Shown here one piece after another: positions 28,719 through 37,247 of a DNA stretch of 64,000 nucleotides; position 1 is the first letter of the stretch, and each line of letters opens with the position of its first letter. The translations under genes were made by a program, and so were the position numbers. This DNA is from Leifsonia shinshuensis (GTDB lineage Bacteria > Actinomycetota > Actinomycetes > Actinomycetales > Microbacteriaceae). Location of the stretch: NCBI RefSeq assembly GCF_022606355.1, contig NZ_JAHHZQ010000001.1, forward strand, positions 186,001 to 250,000, read 5' to 3'. The notes under the pieces were generated by a model, which was not told the origin of the DNA, made no database searches, and was given only the letters and a program-made list of their open reading frames with translations.

Positions 28719-29494
28719 CCATCGTCGAACCCGTCCGCAGCGGCCCGCTGGCCACCCTCAACCCGGTCTCCAAGCTGGGCGCCGCCTTCATCGTGACGGC
28801 CGTGCTGCTCGTCTCGATCGATCCGGTGTCGGCGGGTGTCGCGCTGGCCCTGGAGGTCGTGCTGCTCTGCTTCTCCGCAATACCGGCTGTGGTGTTGTTG
28901 GCCCGGACGTCCCCCGTCCTGATCGCGGCTCCGCTCGCCGCGCTCACGACGGCGCTGTACGGCCGCACCGGCGGCACCGTCTACCTGCACTGGTGGGCGA
29001 TCGAGGTCAGCGACGGATCGCTGCAGCTGGCACTCGCGACGCTGCTGCGGGTGCTGGCCATCGGGCTGCCCGCCGTGCTGCTCTTCGTCACGATCGACCC
29101 GACCGATTTGGCGGACGGCCTGGCACAGCTGCTGAAGCTGCCCGCACGTTTCGTGGTCGGCGCGCTCGCGGGACTCCGGCTGGTCGGTCTGTTCATCGAC
29201 GACTGGCGTGCGCTCTCGCTCGCCAGGCGGGCGCGGGGTGTGGCGGAGTCCGGCGCGATCCGGCGGTTCCTCGGGCAGTCGTTCGCGTTGTTCGTGCTGT
29301 CGATCCGAAGGGGCTCGAAGCTGGCGACGGCGATGGAGGCCCGCGGCTTCGGCGCGGCGACCGAACGCACGTGGGCGCGCCCGTCGGTGTTCCGGGGCAG
29401 GGACTGGGCGGCACTGGGTGTCGCCGCGGCCGTGGCGGGAACGGCCGCCGCCGTCGCGATCGCAGTGGGGAGCTGGAATGTCCTGGGATCCTGA
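28715..29494 (+). CDS. ykoC: ECF transporter T component (CbiQ/YkoC-like)
   Basis: 259 aa from ATG 28715 with CAGGAGG 28701-28707 upstream. Five or so hydrophobic segments and the EcfT coupling helices are visible: LSLARRARGV and SKLATAMEARGFGA contain the two A-R-G motifs that dock onto the ATPases. It links YkoE to YkoD. It overlaps the kinase-like gene at 29478. Confidence 0.88.
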   Translation: MTIVEPVRSGPLATLNPVSKLGAAFIVTAVLLVSIDPVSAGVALALEVVLLCFSAIPAVVLLARTSPVLIAAPLAALTTALYGRTGGTVYLHWWAIEVSDGSLQLALATLLRVLAIGLPAVLLFVTIDPTDLADGLAQLLKLPARFVVGALAGLRLVGLFIDDWRALSLARRARGVAESGAIRRFLGQSFALFVLSIRRGSKLATAMEARGFGAATERTWARPSVFRGRDWAALGVAAAVAGTAAAVAIAVGSWNVLGS

Positions 29495-30122
29495 CACCGA
29501 GCGCGCCCTGGACAGGCTGCTCGCCCTGGTCGCCGCCGCGGCCGCCTCGGCGCACGGCGGCACCCCTGTCGTGTTGATCGACGGGCCGAGCGGGGCGGGC
29601 AAGAGCTCGCTCGCCGGTCTGCTCCTCTCACGCTGGCCCAGCGCCGGCCCGCAGCGGCTCGCGCCGGCGCGGATCGTCCGGATGGACGACCTCTATCCCG
29701 GCTGGGACGGGCTCGACGCCGCCAGCAGTGCTCTGCACACCGAGCTGCTCGAGCCGCTCGCGACCTCCGGGAGGGGCCGGTGGCGACGCTGGGACTGGGC
29801 TGCAGCGCGTCCGGCCGAATGGCATGAGCTGACGGGAACTGCCCCGGTGCTGGTCGAGGGCTGCGGCACGCTCGCCGGGGCGAACACGCGCTGGGCGCAC
29901 CTCGCGATCTGGCTCGATGCCGACGACCGGCTTCGCAAGGAGCGGGCACTCTACCGGGACGGCGCCACGTTCGCGTCGCACTGGGACCAGTGGCAGTCCG
30001 AGTTCGAGCGCTACCTCGTGCGCGAGAACCCGCGCGCGAACGCCGACCTGGTGCTGGACGTGACCGACTGGCCGATCGCATCTGCACCGCGGCGCGCGTC
30101 CGGGACTACGGTGGTGCCATGA
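29478..30122 (+). CDS. P-loop kinase-like ATP-binding protein
   Basis: 214 aa from ATG 29478, overlapping ykoC by 17 bp. Walker A is IDGPSGAGKSSLAG (about residues 33-46); RMDDLYPGWDGLD resembles the substrate/Asp loop of uridine-kinase-like enzymes; VLVEGCGTL is the Walker-B-like strand and RLRKERALYRDG a lid. This is a nucleoside or small-molecule kinase fold. Being the fourth gene of a TPP-controlled operon, it might phosphorylate a thiamine-related compound, but that is inference from position only. Confidence 0.75.
   Translation: MSWDPDTERALDRLLALVAAAAASAHGGTPVVLIDGPSGAGKSSLAGLLLSRWPSAGPQRLAPARIVRMDDLYPGWDGLDAASSALHTELLEPLATSGRGRWRRWDWAAARPAEWHELTGTAPVLVEGCGTLAGANTRWAHLAIWLDADDRLRKERALYRDGATFASHWDQWQSEFERYLVRENPRANADLVLDVTDWPIASAPRRASGTTVVP
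30107..30112 (+). promoter_or_regulatory. -10 box of the 30119 gene (leaderless)
   Basis: TACGGT lies inside the end of the kinase-like gene and 6 nt before ATG 30119. Confidence 0.45.
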
Positions 30123-30385
30123 GCGAGACACCGCAGCCGGATCCCGAGTACATCGTCGAATACGCCGACGGCCCGCTGGTCGGAACCGCGGAGCGCCGGT
30201 ATCTGGTCGGCGGCGTGGTGGATGAGCGCATCGGTGCTGTCGCCGCGGTCGAAGGACTCGAGTCGGTGTTCTGGTATGTGGCAGGCAAGGAGCGCGTCCT
30301 GAACGGCGAGCGCCACGTCGAGTACCACTTCGATGCTCCCGACAGCGACCCCGTCGAGGCCGACAAGGACGAAGAGTCGCTCTAG
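30119..30385 (+). CDS. Small hypothetical protein
   Basis: 88 aa, overlapping the kinase stop by 4 bp (ATGA). Soluble, acidic, beta-rich: EYIVEYADGPLVGTAERRYLVGGVVDERIGAVAAVEGLESVFWYVAGKERVLNGERHVEYHF. No recognised family. It can be expressed with the thiamine operon or from its own leaderless box. A hairpin terminator follows 61 bp downstream. Confidence 0.65.
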   Translation: MSETPQPDPEYIVEYADGPLVGTAERRYLVGGVVDERIGAVAAVEGLESVFWYVAGKERVLNGERHVEYHFDAPDSDPVEADKDEESL

Positions 30386-30446
30386 GAGCCGATTCTCCGC
30401 GCACCGCGCACCGCGTCGGCTGTGGGGCGTCCCGCCGTGCGCGCAA

Positions 30447-30477
30447 GCGCCCCGAGGTCGTTGAGGCCCCGGGGCGC
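30447..30477. terminator. Hairpin between convergent genes
   Basis: GCGCCCCG (30447-30454) pairs with CGGGGCGC (30470-30477) around a 15-nt loop, in the gap between the 30119 gene and the surface-protein gene; it can serve both strands. The preceding GCAAGCGCCCC is shared with the 23599 hairpin. Confidence 0.6.
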
Positions 30478-30500
30478 CGCGCTGGTCGTGCTCGCCGCGG

Positions 30501-33029
30501 CTACTCCTCGTGGGTCCGGCTGCGGCGGCGGGCGGTCATGACGGCGATCCCGGTTCCGGCCAGCCCGAGCAGGGCAGCCAGCGGCGCGAGCCAGGGGAGG
30601 ACGGTGCCACCGGTGTCGGGCAGCGTGACGCGTGCGCTCTCAGCCGCGGGCGGAAGCGGAACGACAGGGATGTCGACCTCGACGGTGGCCTCGGACTCCT
30701 CGGAGTGGAAACTCGCCCCCGACGGATCGGTGGCGTCGGCCGTCGCGCGGTTCGTGATGCGACCGGAGGCGATGTCGGCATCGGTCACGCGGTAGTCGGC
30801 TGTGCAGGTCATCGACGCGCCCGGCGCGATGCTGTTCGCGGAAGGACAGACGACGGCGAGCGGGCCGCCCGTGCCCGAGAAGCTCTGCTCGGTGATCGAG
30901 ACGTCGCTGAGGGTGACGTTTCCGGTGTTGGCGACGAGGAACGAATAGCCGATGCTCTGATCGCGCGCGGTGACCGTCGTCGGGCTCGCCTTCTTGTCGA
31001 GCGTGAGGCTCGGCGTAGCGGGGATCGTGACGGTCGCCGTGGAGGCCGCCGAGGTGACGTTCGCGCCCGCCGGATCGGAGCCGGCGGCGACCGCGGTGTT
31101 GTCGACGTGGCCGGAATCGGCGTCCGCCTGGGTCAGCTGATACGGCGCCGTGCAGGTGACGGTGGCCCCGGGCGCGAGCGACGCGGCCGACGCGGGGCAG
31201 CTGACGACCGGAGTCGCTCCGCTGCCCGAGAAGCTGCTCTCGGTGACGCCGATGCCGGTCACGGGGACATTGCCCGTGTTCGCGATGAGGTACGAGTACG
31301 TGACGGACTCGCCGGCCCCGCTCACCGTGCCGTGGTCGACGGACTTGGTGAGGCTCAGAGCGGGCACCGGGTCGACGCTGACGACCGCCGTCGCGGCGGG
31401 GCTCGTCACGGCTCCCAGCACGGCATCCCGGCCCTGGGCCACCGCGGTGTTCGAGACGGACCCTGCGGCGACGTCGGCCGCGGTCACAGCGTAGCTCGCC
31501 GCGCACTGCGTGGTGGCGCCCGGATCGAGCGCGGTCGCCGAGCAGACCGGGACCGGGGGAGTACCGCTCCCGGTGAAGCCGGTCTCGGCGATGTCGATCG
31601 CGGACACGGGAGTGTTGCCGTCGTTCGTCACGGTGTACGTGTAGTCGACGGTGTCGCCGGCTTGCGTGTACGTGGTCGGGCTCGCGGACTTCGTCAGTCC
31701 GAGCGATGCCGCCCTGGCCTCGTTCGTGAAGGTGCAGACCACGGAAGGCGACTCGCCCGCGAACGCGTCGAGCGTGAAGGTGGCGGTCGTTCCGGACCCG
31801 GTGATCGGGAACTCCGGGTTCGTCGGATTGGCGCTGTCGATGCAGCTGTACGTCGTCAGATAGCGGGAGAGGTCGGTGGTTCCTGCCGCGGTCTCGGTGA
31901 CCGTGTAGTCGTCGTCGAAGCGGGCCAGCGCAGGCCCGGCCTGGAGGACGTGACCGCCGGCGGTCGTCTGTAGTCCGGTTGCCGTGCCGGTCGTCGTCGC
32001 GGTGGCCGGGAGGCTGATGGTGGCGCCGGTCGCAGTCAGCGTGAACTGATCCGTGGGGTTGACGCGGGAGACGACGTTCTTCTGCACGCTGACCGTCGGT
32101 GGGAACGCGCAGCTCGCCAGATCGACCAGTCCCCGACCGGTCGGGCCGGCTTGAGCGGAGGCCAGCGGAGTCAGCGCGCCCCGCAGGGTTCCGGTTCCCG
32201 GGTCGATCGAGAAGACTCCGTTGGTCCCGCCCTGGCTGAGATAGAGCGTCCCGGTCCCGTCGAATGCGATTCCGTTGACGGCGGCGCCGCCGGGGACGGC
32301 GAAGGTGCTGAGCTCCGTCGCTACGAGGGCTGCGGCCTGCGCAGCGGTCTGGGGGAGCGGTGCCTGAAGGACCATCAGGGTGCCGTCGGTGGCCGACGAC
32401 GAGACCACGTACAGGTTGCCCGACCCGTCGAACGCGAAGTCCCCGTTGCTCTGACCGGCGGGAACGCTGAAGGTGATCACGGGGTCGTCGCTGATGAGCT
32501 GGTTCGTCCGCGTGTCGAAGCCCCAGATGTGGCCGGTCGTGCCGCCCGCGGTGGAGAGATCCCCGAAGTAGTAGATCCCGGTGACGGGATCGACCGCGCC
32601 GGCGGTGACGTTCGCTCCACTCGACTCGCCAGGGTACCCCGACCAGGTGCCGCTCACGGCGTCGTATCTCATGATCGTGGCTCCGCGATCGGATGCACTG
32701 TACGCAGCCGATCCGTCTGCGGTGATCCCGAGCGCGTTCTGGTTGAGTCCGAGAATCGTGCCGGTCGTCTCTAACGTGGCACCCAGCTGCGCGCCTCCCA
32801 CCGACGTGCCGTCGATGGCGAGCACGTCGGACACGCTCGGCACTGCCGGGTCGCCCGGCACCTCGCCGTAGATCGCGGTTCCGCTGCAGATCAAGGCTCC
32901 GGCTGCGTGCGCCGGCGGTGTCGCTGTCGGCCACGCCGTCGCGACGAGGGACAGCAACAGGGCGGAGGTCGCAGCCAGTACGGGTCCGGGGCGCAGCGCC
33001 CGGCGTGGGGATGTCGCGTGAGTAGACAT
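30501..33029 (-). CDS. LPXTG-type cell-wall-anchored surface protein with repeated adhesin-like domains
   Basis: 842 aa. ATG 33029 is chosen because AGAAGGGG (33045-33038) lies 8 nt before it; earlier GTG/ATG codons abut that site. Signal peptide to about residue 43 (PPAHAAG). Residues about 45-300 look like a beta-propeller-type region (ALGITADGSAAYSASDRG; GITADG/FDGSGNLYVVSS turns). Three successive repeats of roughly 105-115 aa follow, each beginning LxLTKSxxP-like and containing VTNTGN/ANTGNV and CTADYxVTxADxxxG. The C-terminus is LPDTGG, a hydrophobic helix and RRRSRTHEE, a complete sortase signal. Probable exported adhesin or envelope protein; ligand unknown. No sortase gene in the window. 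Confidence 0.85.
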   Translation of the reverse strand: MSTHATSPRRALRPGPVLAATSALLLSLVATAWPTATPPAHAAGALICSGTAIYGEVPGDPAVPSVSDVLAIDGTSVGGAQLGATLETTGTILGLNQNALGITADGSAAYSASDRGATIMRYDAVSGTWSGYPGESSGANVTAGAVDPVTGIYYFGDLSTAGGTTGHIWGFDTRTNQLISDDPVITFSVPAGQSNGDFAFDGSGNLYVVSSSATDGTLMVLQAPLPQTAAQAAALVATELSTFAVPGGAAVNGIAFDGTGTLYLSQGGTNGVFSIDPGTGTLRGALTPLASAQAGPTGRGLVDLASCAFPPTVSVQKNVVSRVNPTDQFTLTATGATISLPATATTTGTATGLQTTAGGHVLQAGPALARFDDDYTVTETAAGTTDLSRYLTTYSCIDSANPTNPEFPITGSGTTATFTLDAFAGESPSVVCTFTNEARAASLGLTKSASPTTYTQAGDTVDYTYTVTNDGNTPVSAIDIAETGFTGSGTPPVPVCSATALDPGATTQCAASYAVTAADVAAGSVSNTAVAQGRDAVLGAVTSPAATAVVSVDPVPALSLTKSVDHGTVSGAGESVTYSYLIANTGNVPVTGIGVTESSFSGSGATPVVSCPASAASLAPGATVTCTAPYQLTQADADSGHVDNTAVAAGSDPAGANVTSAASTATVTIPATPSLTLDKKASPTTVTARDQSIGYSFLVANTGNVTLSDVSITEQSFSGTGGPLAVVCPSANSIAPGASMTCTADYRVTDADIASGRITNRATADATDPSGASFHSEESEATVEVDIPVVPLPPAAESARVTLPDTGGTVLPWLAPLAALLGLAGTGIAVMTARRRSRTHEE

Positions 33030-33357
33030 GGCCATCACCCCTTCTCGGTCTTGTCGAGGGCCGCCCGAGAGATCGGGGATGGCTTTCGAGCAGTGGCTGA
33101 CGTCGACATGAGCACCTCACTGTGTGGCCGGGTCGGGGGACGGATTCCCGTGGGGATTCACCGGCTGTATAGCAGGGCGCGATCGCGGACGCTGGAGGTC
33201 CGAAGGGGCCGGCATCGCCAGAAATGCCAGCAATTCGGCGGCGAACCCGTCGTCGTGGCGGGCGGTTCGCAGCGAACCCCGGACCCGGATTCACCCGAAC
33301 CTTAGTACCGGACGCTCCTCGCGCTGTGGGAGGGGACGTGGGCTCCGACTGACGGGC
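33030..33357. other. Intergenic region upstream of the surface-protein gene
   Basis: About 330 bp without a gene. On the minus strand TATACA near 33170-33165 could be a -10 box, which would give the surface-protein mRNA a leader of roughly 130 nt; no clear -35 was found. The stretch is less GC-rich than its surroundings near 33220-33300. A small GGCAT/ATGCC hairpin occurs around 33212-33228. Nothing else was recognised. Confidence 0.4.
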
Positions 33358-33717
33358 TCAGGCCCAGCCGAGCTCGTGCAGACGGTCGTCGTCGATGCCG
33401 TAGAAGTGGGCGATCTCGTGCACGAGCGTCACGTGGATCTCGTCTCGGAGCTCCGCCTCGGTCTCGCAGATCGCGAGGAGTGGTTCCCGGTAGAGGATGA
33501 TGCGGTCGGGCATCTCGCCGAAGCCGTAGGCGCCGCGCTCGGTCAGGGCCACCCCGTCGTAGAGGCCGAGGAGGTCGAGCGAGCCGTCCTCCGGCCGGTC
33601 TTCGACGACGAACACCACGTTGTCGAGGCCGTCGACCATCTCGTCGGGCAGCTGGTCGAGCTCATCGGTGACGAGCTGCTCGAAGGAGTCGGTGTCGAGG
33701 TGCACGGGCTCGGTCAC
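33358..33717 (-). CDS. Minimal zincin metallopeptidase
   Basis: 119 aa from GTG 33717, overlapping the upstream gene stop by GTGA. The C-terminal motif VTLVHEIAHFYGIDDDRLHELGW is the HExxHxxGxxD zinc site of the small Zincin_1 (DUF1025-type) family, and MPDRIILYREPL precedes it as in that family. No signal peptide, so cytoplasmic. The substrate is unknown. It is the second gene of a pair with the MetE-like gene. Confidence 0.85.
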   Translation of the reverse strand: MTEPVHLDTDSFEQLVTDELDQLPDEMVDGLDNVVFVVEDRPEDGSLDLLGLYDGVALTERGAYGFGEMPDRIILYREPLLAICETEAELRDEIHVTLVHEIAHFYGIDDDRLHELGWA

Positions 33718-34793
33718 CAGGCCTGGGCGACGGCGGCGTGCAGCTCGAGCAGGCCGGTGGTGCGCTCCGAGGGTCCACGGCCGAAGCCGCACTCCGTCGC
33801 CACACCGAATCGCGGCTGTGCGGTCGCGGCCGCCGCTGCACGGCGGCGAGCCCCGTCGACACCGTCTTCGTGGTGCAGCAGGCCGAGGTACAGCTCGGTC
33901 TCCTGCGGCAGCTCCACCGCTGCCAACGGAGCGAAGTACGCGGCGTCGTCGCGCTCGATCGGCACCGGCAGGTGGAAGAACGAGATCGGCCGCGGCGCGG
34001 CGGCGAGGACGCCGGTGATGACCTCGGCGAGTCGTCCGGCGTCCGTCGGCTGCACGAAGTGCTGCTCTTCGACGTCGCCGTAACAGAGGTGGTACCCGAC
34101 CTCAACGCCGTCGGGAACGGCGGCGGCCTGGCGGACGGCGCGTTCGACGACGCCGTCGAGCACCTGGCCGGTGCCCGACTCGGCGAACCAGGGCTCCATA
34201 CGGCCCTCGAGCAGGGCGAACTCGACGGCGGTGTCCCACTGGACGGCCAGGTCGGCCAGGGGGATGCCGTCGAGGATGCGCGCGAGCTCGGCGAAGAGCG
34301 CGCGTTCGTATGCGGGTTCGATCGCCGCGCGATCCTCCGGCACGATGAAGGCACCGATCACGGCCGCCGGCGTCGGCAGAGAGACCTGGAACCGCGTGCC
34401 GGCGGCGATGACTCCGCGCGCCCGCAGCCGGGCGAACTCCGCGTAGGAGTCCAGAGCGGCCTCCGCGTAGCCGAGGTCGGGGAAGACGAGGTCGTCGGCG
34501 TCGACTCCGTCATCGAGCCGGAACGGCCGGCCGTCGAAGATCCCACGCAGGTAGTACGGCTCGACCGCGATGCGGGACAGTCCGCTCATCGTGTCGAAGC
34601 GCGCGGTCTGGAACTGGATCCAGTAGAAGCGTTCGCCGACCTCGCCGTCGGGGATCCGGCGCAGCCGATCGCCGAGCAGGTCGCTCACCGTGCGGAACAC
34701 GGTCGCGGCATCGGGGAGGTTGACGCTGCCGACGAGGTGTGCTCCTCGGATGTCGGGCGACGACGAAGGGACGGGGGCCGGGCCGGTGCTCAC
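33714..34793 (-). CDS. UROD/MetE-like TIM-barrel protein
   Basis: 359 aa from GTG 34793, 7 nt after TAGACT (34806-34801). The length and the strand pattern fit the UROD/MetE-like barrel superfamily; GYHLCYGD and the C-terminal strand FGVATECGFGRGP resemble the zinc-binding end of cobalamin-independent methionine synthase, including a cysteine in the expected place. No folate-binding N-terminal barrel is present. It may be a methyltransferase or a stand-alone enzyme of unknown substrate. Confidence 0.65.
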   Translation of the reverse strand: MSTGPAPVPSSSPDIRGAHLVGSVNLPDAATVFRTVSDLLGDRLRRIPDGEVGERFYWIQFQTARFDTMSGLSRIAVEPYYLRGIFDGRPFRLDDGVDADDLVFPDLGYAEAALDSYAEFARLRARGVIAAGTRFQVSLPTPAAVIGAFIVPEDRAAIEPAYERALFAELARILDGIPLADLAVQWDTAVEFALLEGRMEPWFAESGTGQVLDGVVERAVRQAAAVPDGVEVGYHLCYGDVEEQHFVQPTDAGRLAEVITGVLAAAPRPISFFHLPVPIERDDAAYFAPLAAVELPQETELYLGLLHHEDGVDGARRRAAAAATAQPRFGVATECGFGRGPSERTTGLLELHAAVAQAW

Positions 34794-34800
34794 CTGGGCG

Positions 34801-34806
34801 AGTCTA
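34801..34806 (-). promoter_or_regulatory. -10 box of the MetE-like gene (leaderless)
   Basis: TAGACT on the minus strand, 7 nt before GTG 34793. Confidence 0.5.
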
Positions 34807-34856
34807 CCGGCGCGGCCGCCGTCCCTTGCGTCGTGGGATGGACCGGGAGGTGCGGA

Positions 34857-35648
34857 TCAGTACCAGTTCACCGACTGGGAGTGACCCCAGGCGCTGCACG
34901 GCGTCCCGTACCCGCGCTTGATGTAGTCGAGGCCCCACTTGATCTGGGTGGTCGCGTTCGTGGCCCAGTCGGCACCGAACGTCGCCATCTTGCTGCCGGG
35001 GAGCGACTGCGGAATGCCCGCGGCGCCGCTGCTGCCGTTGGAGGCCTGGTAGTTCCAGCCGGACTCCTTGCTCCACAGGCTGCTGAGGCACTGGAACTGG
35101 TCGTCGCCCCAGCCGTAGGTGCTCGCGGCGATGCTGCGGGCGGTGGCCTTCGCACCGTCCGGAGTGTTGGCGGCGGCCTGAGCGGCGGCTGCGGCCGCGG
35201 CGGCGGCTGCTGCAGCGGCGGCGGCGCGCTGATCGGCGGCGGCGCCGGCTGCGGCGAGAGCGGCGGTCGCGGCGTCGGTGGTGTCGATGCTCTTGCGGAG
35301 CTTCGAGTCGTCGAGCTTCTTGTAGTCGTCGAGGCCGGCGATCGCGGTCTTGGCGGCGGATGCGTCGGCCTTCGCGGCATTGGCCTGCACGGTGGCCTCG
35401 GCCTTGGCGAGGCTCTGCTGGGCGACGCCCTCGAGCCGATCGCGCCAGAGCGTGTCGTAGACGCCGAGCTGGTCGTGGTGGATCCCGGTGGACTCGGAGA
35501 GTTCCCGGGTGGCGCGCTCGCTCTCCTGCTGCTGGGCGATCATCGGCGTGACGAGGCTCGCCGACATGATGATCGCCGCCGCACCAGTGAGCACGCGGCC
35601 GAAGGAGATGTTGGAGGAACGCAGGGTGGATCGAAGAGTACTGAGCAT
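34857..35648 (-). CDS. Secreted SLT-like (aggregation-promoting-factor-type) protein
   Basis: 263 aa. Hydrophobic signal/anchor segment at about 18-39 (LTGAAAIIMSASLVTPMIA). A helical, probably coiled-coil middle (about 40-140) ends in a run of 15 alanines (142-156). The C-terminal domain (about 165-263) YGWGDDQFQCLSSLWSKESGWNYQA...GIPQSLPGSKM...QIKWGLDYIKRGYGTPCSAW is the lysozyme-like SLT fold with glutamate in SKESGW as likely acid. It probably cleaves or binds peptidoglycan. An AGGAAA ribosome site precedes ATG 35648. Confidence 0.82.
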   Translation of the reverse strand: MLSTLRSTLRSSNISFGRVLTGAAAIIMSASLVTPMIAQQQESERATRELSESTGIHHDQLGVYDTLWRDRLEGVAQQSLAKAEATVQANAAKADASAAKTAIAGLDDYKKLDDSKLRKSIDTTDAATAALAAAGAAADQRAAAAAAAAAAAAAAAQAAANTPDGAKATARSIAASTYGWGDDQFQCLSSLWSKESGWNYQASNGSSGAAGIPQSLPGSKMATFGADWATNATTQIKWGLDYIKRGYGTPCSAWGHSQSVNWY

Positions 35649-35966
35649 GATTTCCTGGGTCGGGTTTCCCCGCCAGGCCGCACGCGATCCATTCGGCTAC
35701 GCGCACGGCGGGACCACTCGTTAGGGGGCGAGCGGTCGAAGGGCGGGCTGGAACCGCGCCGGGACGCACGGGAGCGCCCGTGGACCCGTGGTCCGGAGCG
35801 CAGCGTTCGACGCGGGTGTGCCGCACCAGGGTTTTCGGGGTGGCGTCCGTGGGTTGGGGGGTGGACGCACGGCGCAGCACGGACGGCGATCTGTGCCGTC
35901 GGTCAGCTACGCTAGACGCCTACTCTGGACGCTTCTGGCACAAAGCCTGGCAAAGTCGTGTACACG
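35649..35966 (-). promoter_or_regulatory. Long hairpin-rich leader region of the SLT-protein gene
   Basis: About 318 bp between the MFS stop and the SLT gene. Hairpins are visible at 35767-35782 (CACGGG/CCCGTG), 35782-35794 (GGACC/GGTCC) and 35843-35868 (GCGTCC/GGACGC). TAGCGT on the minus strand near 35917-35912 could be a -10 box, giving a leader of about 250 nt. A structured 5' leader is plausible; I could not match it to a known riboswitch class. Confidence 0.4.
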
Positions 35967-37238
35967 TCACCGATCGGCGGGCGTCGCGGCGGCGCGCTCG
36001 TCGGCCGCTTCCGCCTCCTGTTCGGCGGCGTCCATGCGGGCATCGGTCACCCAGATCATCCCGAGCACCAGGGCGAGGACGACGACCCCCATCGTCACGA
36101 AGACCGCGGGGATGCCGAAGAACTGCGCGATGAGGCCGCCCGCTGCGGCTCCGAGCGGCATGGTGCCCCACGCGAGCAGCCGGTACGCGGAGTTCAGCCG
36201 GCCCAGCAGGCGCTGAGGGGTCACCCGCTGCCGCAGAGAGACCGTGATCACGTTCCAGATCGAGACGGTGATGCCGCCGACGAAGAATCCGGCGCCGATG
36301 ATCACCGGGTTCGTCGTGAACGCGGGGGTGGCGACGGTGACCAGGGAGCCGAGAATGGTCAGCGTGAGCGCTCGCGACCTCCCGAGCAGGCGCTCCGCCG
36401 GCTCGGCCAGGAAGGTTCCCAGCACGCTGCCGAGCGCGGACGCCGTGAGCAGGAGTCCATAGCCGGGGTCGGTGAGCTTCATGGCCGACATGGGGCCGAC
36501 CGCGTAGAGCACGAACACGGTGAACACGGCGCTGGAGGCGAAGTTGAAACCGCCGACCATCACGGCGAGCGTGCGCAGCAGGGTGTTCCGGCCGAGGTAC
36601 CGCAGGCCCTCTGCGATGTCGGCGCGGATGGTCGTCGTGCGGGGGTGGTCGGTCGTGAAGCGCCCACGGACGAGCAGCAGCATCCCGATGGCCGCCATCC
36701 AGAGCAGAACGGGCGCGCCGAACGCCAGGCCGACCCCGAGGGCGACGAGGAAGCCTCCCAGGGGTGGCCCGATGAACTGGTTGGTGGTGAGCTCGGCCGC
36801 GTACAGCCTGCCGTTGGCGCGCGACAGGGCCTCCTTGGCGACGAGCTGGGGAAGGATCGACTGCGACGAGGTGTCGTAGACCGTCTCCGCGACACCGATG
36901 CAGACCGCCGCGGCGTAGAGGAGCCAGATCGACCCCGCGCCGGCGACCGTTGCGAGGGTGAGGCAGGCCAGGAACGCGGCACGCGCCGTGTTGGCCACGA
37001 GCATCAGGCGCCTGCGGTCGAAGCGATCGGCGAGGGCTCCGGCGAGGAGGGCGAACACCAGCCAGGGGAGCGTGAAGGCGAACGTGAGGCCGGCGATCAG
37101 CGCGGGGGAGTCGGTGTAGCGGATGGCGACCAGTGGCAGCGCGACCTTCATGACGCCGTCGGCGAGGTTGGAGAGCGCTGAGGAGGTCCAGAGCTTCCAG
37201 TATCCGGATCCGAGGCGCTTCGCTGTCACGACTCTCAC
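35967..37238 (-). CDS. MFS transporter (drug-efflux-like)
   Basis: About 423 aa from GTG 37238; GTG 37229 is an alternative. Twelve hydrophobic helices; MFS motif A equivalent GALADRFDRRRLMLVAN between TM2 and TM3, and a long NRLYAAE/TTNQFIGPPLGG helix as in the NreB/enterobactin-exporter-like MFS_3 group. It is divergent from an ArsR-family gene across a palindromic operator, so it is probably repressed by that protein and induced by its substrate. The substrate is unknown. Confidence 0.82.
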   Translation of the reverse strand: MRVVTAKRLGSGYWKLWTSSALSNLADGVMKVALPLVAIRYTDSPALIAGLTFAFTLPWLVFALLAGALADRFDRRRLMLVANTARAAFLACLTLATVAGAGSIWLLYAAAVCIGVAETVYDTSSQSILPQLVAKEALSRANGRLYAAELTTNQFIGPPLGGFLVALGVGLAFGAPVLLWMAAIGMLLLVRGRFTTDHPRTTTIRADIAEGLRYLGRNTLLRTLAVMVGGFNFASSAVFTVFVLYAVGPMSAMKLTDPGYGLLLTASALGSVLGTFLAEPAERLLGRSRALTLTILGSLVTVATPAFTTNPVIIGAGFFVGGITVSIWNVITVSLRQRVTPQRLLGRLNSAYRLLAWGTMPLGAAAGGLIAQFFGIPAVFVTMGVVVLALVLGMIWVTDARMDAAEQEAEAADERAAATPADR

Positions 37239-37247
37239 GATCCCACA

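Noticed and set aside
35649-35900. c-di-AMP (ydaO-type) riboswitch before the SLT gene
   Set aside because: A GTAGCCGAA-like string is present but the GGTGAA core and the CAGCTAACC block are missing; kept only as a structured leader.
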